Shown here: one piece after another, positions 27,014 through 36,054 of the stretch
How positions within the stretch are numbered: the first letter of the stretch is position 1
Layout of the letters: each line of letters begins with the position of its first letter
Source of the DNA: Rouxiella aceris
GTDB lineage: Bacteria > Pseudomonadota > Gammaproteobacteria > Enterobacterales > Enterobacteriaceae
Assembly (NCBI RefSeq): GCF_012933545.1
Contig: NZ_JAADJU010000005.1
Span: forward strand, 348,525-412,524
Reading direction: 5' to 3'
Length of the DNA stretch: 64,000 nucleotides
Program-made: the position numbers and the translations under genes
Notes under the pieces: generated by a model
Seen by the model: the letters and a program-made list of their open reading frames with translations, nothing else
Database searches by the model: none
Told to the model about the DNA's origin: nothing

Positions 27014-27042
27014 TAACTCGGCTTTCAAGAAGGCTGAGTTAT
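27014..27042 (+). terminator. Terminator of the GH3/ABC operon
   Basis: Imperfect stem AACTCGGCTT/AAGGCTGAGTT followed by ATTTATTGAC. It lies 18 bp after the ATPase stop. The rest of the 307-bp gap to 27303 is AT-rich and shows no gene; it should hold the monooxygenase promoter. Confidence 0.55.
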
Positions 27043-27303
27043 TTATTGACAACTATTTCACCCAGACTGTTTTTATTTTTCCATGAGCGATTGATTGCAT
27101 AAATATAAAGTGCCTGTTGAAACATAAAATTATTGGTGAAAACCAAGGCATTAATTTGCGTACTGGTAATGGGTATCAGCCTAATCAATTTATGTTTAGA
27201 AGCACGTTTTTTACTATTTTACCTTAATACAACAGTTCAATAATCTTGGCATATAGCGCAGTGCTGGTGAGTAAATCCCATAATTTAATTAAAGGATGCA
27301 GTG

Positions 27304-28560
27304 ATGATCTTTGAAACAACAGTGGTTGATACCGTGGTCATTGGTGCGGGTCAGGCCGGCGTGGCGATGAGTGAGCATCTGACTCATCTGGGCATTCCCC
27401 ATCTGGTTTTGGAAAAAAAACGCATTGCTGAAGCCTGGCGAAGCGGACGCTGGGACTCTCTGGTCGCGAATGGCCCGGCCTGGCACGATCGTTTTCCCAA
27501 TATGGAATTTCCGGGAATTAGCGCCGACGGTTTTGTGCCGAAAGAGCAGGTCGCCGATTATTTTGAAGCCTATGCGGCAAAATTTAACGCACCAATCTAC
27601 ACGGGTGTGGAAGTAAAACACGTGGAACGCAACGTCGGTCGCCCTGGGTTTATTATTGAAACCAATGAAGGAGTGATTGAAGCTCGTCATGTGGTCGCTG
27701 CGACCGGGCCATTTCAGCGTCCGGTTATTCCGGCCATTGCAGGGGAAATAGAAAATCTGCATCAGATGCACTCTGCCGAGTATAAGAACCCGCAACAGTT
27801 GGGTACCGGCGCGGTGCTGATTGTTGGCGCGGGCTCTTCCGGAGTACAGATTGCCGATGAACTTCAGCGAGCAGGTAAGGAAGTTTATCTCTCTGTAGGT
27901 GCGCACGACCGTCCACCGCGTTCTTATCGTCAGCGTGATTTCTGCTGGTGGTTGGGAGTGCTGGGGCTGTGGGATGCCGCCGCCAGTCAACCAGGTAAAG
28001 AGCATGTCACTATTGCCGTCAGCGGCGCTCGCGGTGGTCATACCGTTGATTTCCGGGCGTTGGCCTATCAGGGGGTGAAACTGGTTGGGTTGACCAAAGC
28101 CGTTACCGACGGGAAGATTATTTTTCAGCCCGATTTGGCGGAAAATATTGCCCGTGGTGATGAGAATTATCTTTCCCTGCTGGATGCGGCTGATGCATAT
28201 ATTGCGCGTAATGGCCTGGATTTACCTGAAGAACCACAAGCCCGTCAGTTCCTGGCCGATCCTGACTGCGCTACCCACCCCTTGTTGCAACTGGATATCA
28301 AAGAAGCAGGTATCACCACAATTATCTGGGCGACAGGTTATAGTCTGGATTACAGTTGGCTAAATGTTGCTGCTTTCGATGAAAATAATAAACCAAAGCA
28401 TCAGCGCGGTATATCCAGTGAGCAAGGCGTTTATTTTCTCGGGCTACCCTGGCTATCACGTCGAGGCTCTACTTTTATATGGGGCGTCTGGCATGATGCA
28501 AAATATATTGCCGACCATATAGCCACACAGCGGAAATATAGCGAGTACGGCAAGAAATAA
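27304..28560 (+). CDS. Flavin-containing monooxygenase-like oxidoreductase
   Basis: 418-residue FAD/NAD(P)-dependent enzyme of the CzcO/flavin monooxygenase-like group. The FAD Rossmann motif is VIGAGQAGVAMSEHL (about residues 11-25), and the NADPH-binding motif is LIVGAGSSGVQIADEL (about 178-193). ATGF-type residues (ATGPFQ, ATGYSLDY) link the domains. The FxGxxxHxxx(Y/F) fingerprint of classical monooxygenases is not clear (IENLHQMHSAEY instead). ATG 27304 follows AAGGA at good spacing. It is convergent with the MHS transporter, which could import its substrate. Confidence 0.8.
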   Translation: MIFETTVVDTVVIGAGQAGVAMSEHLTHLGIPHLVLEKKRIAEAWRSGRWDSLVANGPAWHDRFPNMEFPGISADGFVPKEQVADYFEAYAAKFNAPIYTGVEVKHVERNVGRPGFIIETNEGVIEARHVVAATGPFQRPVIPAIAGEIENLHQMHSAEYKNPQQLGTGAVLIVGAGSSGVQIADELQRAGKEVYLSVGAHDRPPRSYRQRDFCWWLGVLGLWDAAASQPGKEHVTIAVSGARGGHTVDFRALAYQGVKLVGLTKAVTDGKIIFQPDLAENIARGDENYLSLLDAADAYIARNGLDLPEEPQARQFLADPDCATHPLLQLDIKEAGITTIIWATGYSLDYSWLNVAAFDENNKPKHQRGISSEQGVYFLGLPWLSRRGSTFIWGVWHDAKYIADHIATQRKYSEYGKK

Positions 28561-28648
28561 ACAGGGAAGGTAGCGCGGGTATATTAGCTTAAGAGTCAAT
28601 AGACGGCTCTGTAGGCATGTTTACATCTGAATACAGCAAACCAGCAAC

Positions 28649-28678
28649 CCCCCAGCCAGCGACTTTACTGGCCGGGGG
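28649..28678. terminator. Bidirectional terminator
   Basis: Eleven-position stem CCCCCAGCCAG/CTGGCCGGGGG with one mismatch, between the convergent monooxygenase and MHS transporter genes, followed on the + strand by ATTTATT. Confidence 0.65.
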
Positions 28679-28716
28679 ATTTATTAACAAAGCATATGCT
28701 TTGGTTTATTAGCGAT

Positions 28717-30036
28717 TCAGTTTGGCTGCGCGGTCTTGATAAACATGGCCGTAAAGGCTGAGAGTAAACAGCCTGCCATCAGGTAAATGGCAACGCTATG
28801 CCATGCGCCACCCGAGAAAGTCAGCAATGCTGCGGCAATAAAAGGAGTAAAGCCGCCGCCCACCACGCTGGCGACCTGGTAACCCACGCCTGCACCGCTG
28901 TAACGGTAACTCGCCCCGAACATTTCCGTAAACATCGGCTGCTGGACGCAGACCACCATATCATGGGCGATATTTGCCAGCATCAGCGAGAAGATCACCA
29001 CACCGATAATCGAACGGGCTTCCAACGCGATAAAGAAGGGGAAGGCGCTCAGCGCACCGAGGAGTGCACCGGTGATATAGATGCGGCGTCGTCCGAAACG
29101 ATCAGCCATCCAGGCGAACAACGGAATCGTCAGGCAACTGATACCGCCGACCAGCAACCCGATATTCAGAAATAGTTCGCGCGGTAGTCCCAGGTTCTGC
29201 GTCGAGTAGTTAAGCGCGAACGCCGTAACGATATACATTGTCAGCAGTTCGCACAGGCGCAGGGCGATTATTTTTAAAAACGCCCCCGGGTGGCGTATCA
29301 GTGCTTCGAATACCGGCAGACGTTTTTTCACCTGTTTTGGCTGCTCGATTTGTGCCCGTTCGAACTCGGCGGACTCTTCCATACCATTACGTACCCAGAG
29401 CGCGCCCAGCACCAGCACAATGCTGAACAGGAACGGTAACCGCCAGCCCCAGCTCAGGAACTGCTCGTTGGTGGTCAGGCTACTGATCAGCGACACCAAT
29501 CCGGTAGAGAGCAGCAGGCCAACGCCATATCCCACCTGGATCCCGCTGCTATAGAAGGCTTTTTTTCCGGAAGGCGCGCTTTCAACGGCCAGTAGCGCCG
29601 CACCACCCCATTCACCACCCACGGCAAATCCCTGAATAGCACGCAGGGTGACCAGCAGGGCAGGCGCCCACCAGCCGATGGTGGCAAACGAGGGAAGAAT
29701 ACCAATACAGGCGGTGGCAATGCCCATCATCCAGACGGTCATCATCAGCATCCGTTTGCGGCCCAGACGATCGCCGAAATGGCCGAAGACAATGCCACCA
29801 AGTGGACGGAATAAGAAGCCGACGCCAAAGATGGCAAAGGCGGCAAGCGTGCCCATTGCCGGAGCAATTTTCGGGAAAAACTCGCTGTTAAACACCAGTG
29901 CCGCGGTGATGCCGTAGAGTAAAAAATCGAACCAGTCTACCACTGCACCAACGAAGCTGCCCCAGGCAGCGCGTCGGGCGCGGTTAAATGAAGGGGCCTC
30001 CTCATCGGGGCGGGGGGTAATGAGCGTGGAGTCCAT
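28717..30036 (-). CDS. MFS transporter, metabolite:H+ symporter (MHS) family
   Basis: 439-residue secondary transporter with twelve predicted spans. The MHS fingerprint is strong: GSFVGAVVDWFDFLLYG in span 1, GHFGDRLGRKRML in the loop 2-3, RAIQGFAVGGEWGGAALLAVE in span 4, WGWRLPFLFS, and DRFGRRRIYI in loop 8-9. Relatives (ShiA, PcaT, ProP, CitA types) import organic acids or betaines with protons. It has its own promoter in the 373-bp upstream gap. Substrate cannot be read from the sequence. Confidence 0.9.
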   Translation of the reverse strand: MDSTLITPRPDEEAPSFNRARRAAWGSFVGAVVDWFDFLLYGITAALVFNSEFFPKIAPAMGTLAAFAIFGVGFLFRPLGGIVFGHFGDRLGRKRMLMMTVWMMGIATACIGILPSFATIGWWAPALLVTLRAIQGFAVGGEWGGAALLAVESAPSGKKAFYSSGIQVGYGVGLLLSTGLVSLISSLTTNEQFLSWGWRLPFLFSIVLVLGALWVRNGMEESAEFERAQIEQPKQVKKRLPVFEALIRHPGAFLKIIALRLCELLTMYIVTAFALNYSTQNLGLPRELFLNIGLLVGGISCLTIPLFAWMADRFGRRRIYITGALLGALSAFPFFIALEARSIIGVVIFSLMLANIAHDMVVCVQQPMFTEMFGASYRYSGAGVGYQVASVVGGGFTPFIAAALLTFSGGAWHSVAIYLMAGCLLSAFTAMFIKTAQPN

Positions 30037-30409
30037 AATTGTCCTGTCCGTTACTAAAATTTCTAAAATTTTTAGTTATTAAAAGTGAAAAAGGTTACTC
30101 ACATTGTAAGAAGTAAAATAAAAACCGTGACTGAGACTACAGTGACAACAGCCCAGGCGAAAACTGTTTTGCAAAGCAATTGCAGGAAAGGGGAATTTAA
30201 CACAGGGAATGAGGATGCGCAGACGATTATCCTCCGGCGGGGGCGCAAAGAGTGCGCATTGGCCCACCAGTGTATCCTGCGTTACAACATACTGGTCAGC
30301 AAAAACGCGGCAATTTGCGCCTGGTGTGATCAATTTTTATTTGCTTAGCCAGGAGCGTAGCACCCCTCTGGGATAGCAATTTCGCCCCTTGGCATTTTAG
30401 TCTTGGGTT
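30037..30409. other. Intergenic region
   Basis: 373 bp upstream of the MHS gene and downstream of the SDR gene. An AT-rich palindrome-like tract at 30053-30080 (TTACTAAAATTTCTAAAATTTTTAG region) likely includes the MHS promoter. Frames on both strands at 30079-30348 mirror one another and show no family features. Confidence 0.4.
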
Positions 30410-31126
30410 TTAAAAAACAAGCTTGCCAATCGATGCGCCGCCATCCACATACAAAGTCTGCCCTGTCATAAAAGCAGCATCCTCAGACATCAGAAAAGCA
30501 ATAGTTGCCGCAATCTCTTCCGGTCTACCAAACCGCTTCATGGGTACTCCCGCAAGATAACGCTTTTCCCCCTCGCTTCCAGGAGGATTGTTTGCCCGGA
30601 ACAGCGCTGTCTCGGTTGGCCCCGGTGCAACGGCATTTACCGTAATTCCGCTTTGCGCAAGTTCCAGCGCCCAATTACGGGTGAAACTAATCAGTGCAGC
30701 TTTTGCCGCTGCATAAGCAGTACGCTCTACGCTGCCCAGTACCGTAAGGCTGGATATATTGATGATTCGGCCCCAGCCACGTTCTTGCATACCAGCCAGG
30801 ATGGCCTGCGTTCCCTGTACTGCCGGATAGAGATTGACGCGCATAACCTCATCAAATGAAGCTAAATCAATCTCTCCAAGACGCTGGGGCTTAACCAGAC
30901 CAACATTATTTACGATCCCGTCAAAAGCAAAACGCTGACTAATCTGTTCAACTGTTTGTTGTGTTTCTTGTTCGTCTGAAAGATCTACGCTAAGCAAGGT
31001 ACCGGGAAAATTATCTATAACTCCGCGCGCAAGACCGACGACGTGATGGCCCTCTTGGGCGAGACGATGGGCAAGTGCCAGCCCAATGCCCTTACTGGCA
31101 CCGGTTATTAAAAAAGTTCTACTCAT
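30410..31126 (-). CDS. Short-chain dehydrogenase/reductase
   Basis: 238-residue classical SDR. The cofactor motif TGASKGIG (residues 7-14), NNVG, the catalytic Ser in INISSLTVLG, the YAAAK pair (Tyr, Lys) and PGPTETALF are all present; the C-terminus MTGQTLYVDGGASIG is typical. FabG-like in length and pattern, but it stands in a peroxiredoxin/GST cluster rather than a fatty acid operon, so it likely reduces a reactive carbonyl. ATG 31126 has GGAG 6 nt ahead (31129 is only 3 nt away). Confidence 0.88.
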   Translation of the reverse strand: MSRTFLITGASKGIGLALAHRLAQEGHHVVGLARGVIDNFPGTLLSVDLSDEQETQQTVEQISQRFAFDGIVNNVGLVKPQRLGEIDLASFDEVMRVNLYPAVQGTQAILAGMQERGWGRIINISSLTVLGSVERTAYAAAKAALISFTRNWALELAQSGITVNAVAPGPTETALFRANNPPGSEGEKRYLAGVPMKRFGRPEEIAATIAFLMSEDAAFMTGQTLYVDGGASIGKLVF

Positions 31127-31178
31127 CATTGACTCCAGGAATGGCCTCTGGCCTCTCTTGCCAGAGGATTAAATGGCT

Positions 31179-31847
31179 TTACAAGCCACGCGTGCGTCGC
31201 AGCGAAGGCAACATATCTTCAGGTTCAGGACGATGGGTATAGTCGGGGTTCACTTCGGCATAAATAATGTTACCTTCCTGATCAATGACATAACGCGCCG
31301 GCATCGGCAACGTCCAGCTTGCGTCTCCGTTGAAAATGGGCAGGTCGTTGTTCAGCCCCTTGTACAATTCGACCAAATAATCGGGTAAATTGAAACGTAA
31401 ACCAAATGCAGCAGCCACGCTGTTGTGTGGATCCGATAAAATCGGAAAGCTAAGGTGATTTTGGCGCACAGATTTGCGGCTGTTGGCTGCTGTTTGCGGT
31501 GAAACGGCGATTAAATTAGCCCCCAGCGCCTGGAATGCCGGGAGCGAGTTCTCCAGCGCCTGCAGCTCCATATTGCAATATGGGCACCAAACGCCACGGT
31601 AGAAACTCAGTACTAGCGGGCCTTTTGTCAGCAGTTCGGCTGACGACACCGGATTGCCCTGCGGATCATTTAGCGTGAACAGCGGCGCCTTGTCACCCGC
31701 CATCAGTGCTCGATCTGTGGCAGCGGAGTCAATTAATTCCTGAGTAGCACGCCGCATGGTCTCGATCACCGAAGGAGGCACGTTATACGGGGGTTTCCCT
31801 GCTTCAAAGTCAGCCTTGAAGGCGTCGAGTTTTGCTTGCAATGTCAT
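31179..31847 (-). CDS. Peroxiredoxin-like protein (AhpC/TSA family)
   Basis: 222-residue thioredoxin-fold protein. The active site VLSFYRGVWCPYCNMELQAL has a CPYC pair, so it may work as an atypical peroxiredoxin or thiol reductase. An N-terminal helical extension of about 60 residues precedes the fold. It lies 52 bp downstream of no other gene on its strand except the GST 84 bp upstream, and 49 bp ahead of the SDR, forming a three-gene electrophile/peroxide defence unit. Confidence 0.87.
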   Translation of the reverse strand: MTLQAKLDAFKADFEAGKPPYNVPPSVIETMRRATQELIDSAATDRALMAGDKAPLFTLNDPQGNPVSSAELLTKGPLVLSFYRGVWCPYCNMELQALENSLPAFQALGANLIAVSPQTAANSRKSVRQNHLSFPILSDPHNSVAAAFGLRFNLPDYLVELYKGLNNDLPIFNGDASWTLPMPARYVIDQEGNIIYAEVNPDYTHRPEPEDMLPSLRRTRGL

Positions 31848-31931
31848 GATATTTTCCTGATTTATTAAAAGGTGGATGACGAAAATTGGTTTTGCGCCTT
31901 CTCCAAAATGCAGTGGCGCTCAATAAAGCTA

Positions 31932-32564
31932 TTAAAGTGGGGCGAGGGCATTAACTCGTTCTATCGCTCGCTGAACGGCGGGCCGAGCAGCCATTTCATC
32001 AAACCAGCGTGCCACATTCGGTGCCTCCGCCAGGTCTACACCGGCGAACTCACGCCGCCACAGCCAGCCAAAGTGCGCTATATCGGCAATAGAAAAATCC
32101 TCTCCGGCAACAAAAGGGCGACTTGCCAGCACGCTATCAAGCATTTTTAAACTACGTGAGGCCTCCGCTGAAAAGCGCTGTATTGCAAGTGGCTGCGGCT
32201 CGGATGCCTGACGCTGAAAGAATCCGGCTTGCCCAAAGGCTGGACCCAATCCTGAAGCATGAAAGAACAATTGTTCGAATACACGCGCCCTTGCCGGGCC
32301 TGAAGCCGGCAAAAGTCTTCCGGTTTTTTCGGCAAGATAGATGAGGATTGCAGCCGATTCGGTGAGGACCAGCTTATCGGATGCGGTATCTGAATCGACA
32401 AGCACCGGCACTTTGCCGTTAGGGTTTAACGCAATGAATTCGGCTGACTTTTGTTCTCCTTTACGCACATTCACCGCATGCAAAACATACTCAAGACCTA
32501 ATTCTTCCAGTGCGACAGGCACTTTGATGCTGTTGGGTGTGGCAAATGCATAGACATCTATCAC
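31932..32564 (-). CDS. Glutathione S-transferase
   Basis: 210-residue cytosolic GST. The thioredoxin-like N-domain has VNVRKGEQKSAEFIALNPNGKVPVLVDSD and LTESAAILIYLAEK (the cis-Pro and glutathione gamma-Glu Ser/Glu sites); the helical C-domain has EDFSIADIAHFGWLWR, the N-capping box. It is the first gene of the GST-peroxiredoxin-SDR group and is divergent from a LysR gene 123 bp away that likely controls it. Confidence 0.9.
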   Translation of the reverse strand: MIDVYAFATPNSIKVPVALEELGLEYVLHAVNVRKGEQKSAEFIALNPNGKVPVLVDSDTASDKLVLTESAAILIYLAEKTGRLLPASGPARARVFEQLFFHASGLGPAFGQAGFFQRQASEPQPLAIQRFSAEASRSLKMLDSVLASRPFVAGEDFSIADIAHFGWLWRREFAGVDLAEAPNVARWFDEMAARPAVQRAIERVNALAPL

Positions 32565-32687
32565 AGGCGTTTCCTTGTTTTGATTAATATCGGGTAAGTC
32601 CCGGCTCGTTGAATAACATATTGGCTGGCGTATAGAAGGAATGGTAGATATGCTCTGGTGATAACTACTATTCTTCGAAGGAATAAC

Positions 32688-33569
32688 ATGGATCGCTTTC
32701 AGGCAATGGCAACTTATCTACGTGTCGTGGATACGGGATCTTTTTCTGCTGCGGCCAGGCAGCTCAACATCGGCCAACCGGCGGTATCGAAAATCGTTGC
32801 TCAACTTGAATCCCGGTTGAAAACCAGTTTACTGACCCGTTCTACTCACGGCCTGACACCTACCGAGGCGGGGCAAAGATTTTATGAACGTGCACAGGTT
32901 GCCTTGCAGGAGGCGGATGAGGCTGAACTGGCCGCCCGAGGTGCAGGTAAAGGGTTGTCTGGAAAACTGCGTATTTCTGCTGCCACGACCTTTGCCAGGC
33001 TGCATGTCATACCTCATCTCCCACGTTTTCTTGATGAACATCCCGAAATGGATATCGATATTATTCTTGATGACCGTGTAATTGACCTAATTGCCGAAGG
33101 CATTGACGTATCGTTGCGCATGGGGGCTTTATCCGACTCCTCGGCCGTCGCGCGCAAGCTGGCCACCAGCCCACGTTCGGTGATAGCTACCCCGGAATAC
33201 CTCGCGAGAAAAGGGGAACCAATAACACCGGCCGAGCTGGCAGAACATGAGGCAATTCTTTATAACCCGCAGCCAAATCTCTGGTCTTTCACTCGTGAGG
33301 GAGCGGTTACCTCGACATCAGTTAACGGGCGTGTACGTGTTAGCGCCGCCGAAGGTCAGCGCGCTGCGGTGCTGAGTCATATGGGCTTATGTATTGCTTC
33401 CGATTGGATGTTTGCAGAAGAACTTAAAAGCGGGGCAGCCAAAAAGGTGCTGACTGCCTGGCAACTGCCGTCTATCGATCTGTGGGCTGTATTCCCCAAT
33501 GGCCGGCTGGCAAGTGCCAAGGCACGCCAGTTCGCAGGTTTTGTTGAAAGCATAATGGCAGAAAAGTGA
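32688..33569 (+). CDS. LysR-family regulator (CrgA-like)
   Basis: 293-residue regulator. The HTH is MDRFQAMATYLRVVDTGSFSAAARQLNIGQPAVSKIVAQLE, and the effector domain has the GKLRISAATTFARLHVIPHLP start common in the CrgA/AaeR-like branch. ATG 32688 has GAAGGA 6 nt upstream; the frame from 32658 is longer without a ribosome site. Divergent to the GST operon, with the intergenic region short enough for a shared operator. Confidence 0.9.
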   Translation: MDRFQAMATYLRVVDTGSFSAAARQLNIGQPAVSKIVAQLESRLKTSLLTRSTHGLTPTEAGQRFYERAQVALQEADEAELAARGAGKGLSGKLRISAATTFARLHVIPHLPRFLDEHPEMDIDIILDDRVIDLIAEGIDVSLRMGALSDSSAVARKLATSPRSVIATPEYLARKGEPITPAELAEHEAILYNPQPNLWSFTREGAVTSTSVNGRVRVSAAEGQRAAVLSHMGLCIASDWMFAEELKSGAAKKVLTAWQLPSIDLWAVFPNGRLASAKARQFAGFVESIMAEK

Positions 33570-33694
33570 GATTTAGTTATTCCTTTAGGGAATAGCTATT
33601 ATCTAATATTGCGGCGATCCCATTTCCATTGGAATGGAATATTGTTGTTTCACGGCCAGTCAATTTCGACTGGTATCAACAAGGAATCGCGACC

Positions 33695-34462
33695 ATGTCA
33701 ACGTTTGAAACCTACCGTAATGCTTTCTCCAACGCCCGTCTGACTCGCAAACCTAACGGTGTGTTAGAAGTGAAGTTCCATACCGACGGTGAGAAACTGG
33801 TCTTTGATGGCCACACTCATGAACAGTTTGTTGCTTTGTTTCACGCTATCGGTGAAGACCGCGAAAACCGTGCCGTGATACTGACCGGATCCGGCGATGC
33901 CTTTATGGATGCCATCAGCCCTGAAGGCTTTGATTTCTTCAGTCCACTCGGTTTCGACAAAATTCTCCGTGAAGGCAGAAAGGTTCTGAGCAACATTCTC
34001 GATATCGAAGTTCCAATGATCACCGCTCTAAATGGCCCCGTATTGCTTCACAGTGAATATGCCCTGCTGACAGATATCGTGCTTGCCACGCCGGAAACCG
34101 TCTTCCAGGACAAACCGCATTTTGAATTCGGGATTGTGCCTGGCGATGGCGTTCACATCCTCTGGCCAGAGGTTATCGGCTCGATCCGTGGTCGTTATTT
34201 TCTGCTTACCCGCCAGGTCCTGGATGCACAGACCGCGAAAGAGTGGGGCGTGGTTAACGAAATTGTTAATGCAGATCAATTGCTTGCCCGTGCCCATGAA
34301 ATTGCCGACGGCATTGCTGCACTTCCGCCGCTGACTTCTCGCTATACCCGCATTGCGCTGACACAGCGCTTAAAACGCCTGATTGAAGAAGGTACGGGCT
34401 ACGGTCTTGCCCTGGAAGGGATCAGCGCGGCCCAGGTTGCTCACAGTATGACTCGGCAATAA
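33695..34462 (+). CDS. Enoyl-CoA hydratase/isomerase family protein
   Basis: 255-residue crotonase-fold protein. The oxyanion-hole segment ALNGPVLLHSEYALLTDIVLATPET and HFEFGIVPGDGVHILWPEVIG follow the family layout, but the usual GSGDAF.AG segment reads GSGDAFMDAISPEGFDF, and the catalytic Glu positions are not canonical. It may act on a non-CoA substrate. ATG 33695 has AAGGAA 9 nt ahead; the frame from 33629 lacks one. It follows the LysR gene after 125 bp. Confidence 0.83.
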   Translation: MSTFETYRNAFSNARLTRKPNGVLEVKFHTDGEKLVFDGHTHEQFVALFHAIGEDRENRAVILTGSGDAFMDAISPEGFDFFSPLGFDKILREGRKVLSNILDIEVPMITALNGPVLLHSEYALLTDIVLATPETVFQDKPHFEFGIVPGDGVHILWPEVIGSIRGRYFLLTRQVLDAQTAKEWGVVNEIVNADQLLARAHEIADGIAALPPLTSRYTRIALTQRLKRLIEEGTGYGLALEGISAAQVAHSMTRQ

Positions 34463-34787
34463 GCCCTTCAGGCGTTCGTTAATTACTTCCACAGGGTTAA
34501 ATTGGACCCAATCTATTTGGCGGAGCCGCTGGTAATCAAGGGCTCCTGCTAGCGGATTGAGTAAACTAAACGTCATCATTAATTTCAGTGATTTGCATTT
34601 ATGCTACGCTTAAATTATCGGTTTCTTTTCGAGGTTTGTTTATGTTAAAAAAATCAGTTAACTACCTTTATCATAAACTCATGTGCGTTCGCCATTGACT
34701 CCGCTGATAACCGGTAAGACAACGGTTACCGAGTTTTTATTACTGATCTGACAACCAGAGGTTGTTGACTGGAGATAAGGGAAAAGA
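34463..34787 (+). promoter_or_regulatory. mscS-like upstream leader with short ORF and attenuator-like hairpins
   Basis: 325 bp before the MscS gene. A GAGG site precedes an 18-codon frame (ATG 34642, stop ends 34698). About 10 bp later two mutually exclusive 6-bp stems overlap: TAACCG/CGGTTA (34708-34728) and CGGTAA/TTACCG (34712-34731). The second is followed by GTTTTT, an intrinsic-terminator layout. Leader peptide control is inference. Confidence 0.4.
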
Positions 34788-35870
34788 ATGCTAATGATAT
34801 TCGATGAGTTATCTGGTGCTCCAATTTGGGTGCCTGCCGTATTACTCGTCACTCTCTCACTCGCACTGGGGTTCCTGGCTCGATTTATACTTCTCAGGTT
34901 CATCCACTACTGGCAGGATCGTGACCGAAAGCTCTTCAAATCACTTGAAAAACACCTTCGTGGATCAATGTTTCTTTTCATTCCCTTACTGCTGATAAAT
35001 GTAGGGGTTAATTATATTAACATTCAACCAAACTCCCTTGAATTTATTACATCCGCTCTGAATGTTTTTATTATATTATCATTTTGCTCCATTTTAGTTC
35101 GATTGATTAATGTCGTGCAGGATATGCTTTTTATCCGCTATGATATTAATCTTTCGAATAATCTTCGTGCCCGTAAAATTCGTACTCAGATAATATATGT
35201 AAAAAAAGTCGCCATTGTACTATTGGTGTCATTCGGTCTTACTCTGATACTTCTCAGTTTTCCCGGTTTTCGAAAATTCGGCACGACAATCCTGGCAGGC
35301 GCCGGGGTTGCCGGAATAATCATTGGGTTTGCCCTGCAGAAGTCGCTTGTCAACTTGTTTGCCGGGATTCAGATAGCCTTTACGCAACCTATAAAAATTG
35401 ATGATGCTGTAGTCGTCGAAAATGAATGGGGCTGGATTGAGGAGATAAACCTGACTTATGTCGTTGTGCGTATCTGGGACCTGCGTCGGCTGATCCTGCC
35501 CATTACATACTTTACAGAAAATCCTTTCCAGAACTGGACGCGTAATAACGCACAGATATTAGGCTCTGTTTTTCTTTACCTCGATTATTCCATGCCATTA
35601 GATCCTCTCCGTAAGCATTTTGAAAAAGTCCTCAGTGAAACAAAACTCTGGGATCAACAGACTCAGGTGCTCCAGGTTACCGACACTACTGACAAAACCA
35701 TGACCATCAGATTATTGATGACTGCACAGAATTCCCCAACGGCCTGGGATTTACGCTGCTACGTGCGCGAAAAAATGATTGAGTTTATTCAGCAAAATTA
35801 TCCCCAGAGCTTTCCTCAGGTGAGAGCTACACTGAACGATTCGGTGTTTGAAAGTTCGAAAGGTCAGTAG
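34788..35870 (+). CDS. MscS-family mechanosensitive channel
   Basis: 360-residue inner-membrane channel. Three to four hydrophobic spans precede the pore helix GFRKFGTTILAGAGVAGIIIGFALQKSLVNLFAGIQIAFTQPIKIDD, the clearest MscS signature; the cytoplasmic beta and alpha/beta domains follow (VENEWGWIEEINLTYVVVRIWD; LPITYFTENPFQNWTR). Longer than E. coli MscS (286) by N-terminal spans, like YbdG/YnaI. ATG 34788 or 34794 may be used. Confidence 0.9.
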   Translation: MLMIFDELSGAPIWVPAVLLVTLSLALGFLARFILLRFIHYWQDRDRKLFKSLEKHLRGSMFLFIPLLLINVGVNYINIQPNSLEFITSALNVFIILSFCSILVRLINVVQDMLFIRYDINLSNNLRARKIRTQIIYVKKVAIVLLVSFGLTLILLSFPGFRKFGTTILAGAGVAGIIIGFALQKSLVNLFAGIQIAFTQPIKIDDAVVVENEWGWIEEINLTYVVVRIWDLRRLILPITYFTENPFQNWTRNNAQILGSVFLYLDYSMPLDPLRKHFEKVLSETKLWDQQTQVLQVTDTTDKTMTIRLLMTAQNSPTAWDLRCYVREKMIEFIQQNYPQSFPQVRATLNDSVFESSKGQ

Positions 35871-35980
35871 TTAATCGTGCTGCGTGAGCACCAGGACAAC
35901 TGAACTTCTGCTTCACGTTTTTCGCCGTCAGAAAGAGTAACCACGGACAATAACGAATTTTTAGCCGACTTCAAACGCAC

Positions 35981-36015
35981 AAAAATAAAAGCCCGCGCAG
36001 CTTGGCTCACCGGGC
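35981..36015 (-). terminator. Terminator of the rpiR-like gene
   Basis: On the minus strand, GCCCG ... CGGGC stem with an AGC/GCT inner pairing, followed by TTTTATTTTT. It starts about 40 bp after the regulator stop. Confidence 0.7.
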
Positions 36016-36054
36016 AGCAAATCTTGGAGATAACAGATTCTGCCACTATGGGGT

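Noticed and set aside
27304..28560. Flavin monooxygenase as a trimethylamine monooxygenase completing the ergothionase pathway
   Set aside because: It lies 14 kb away, has a different operon, and the monooxygenase fingerprint is not clear. The link would be speculation.
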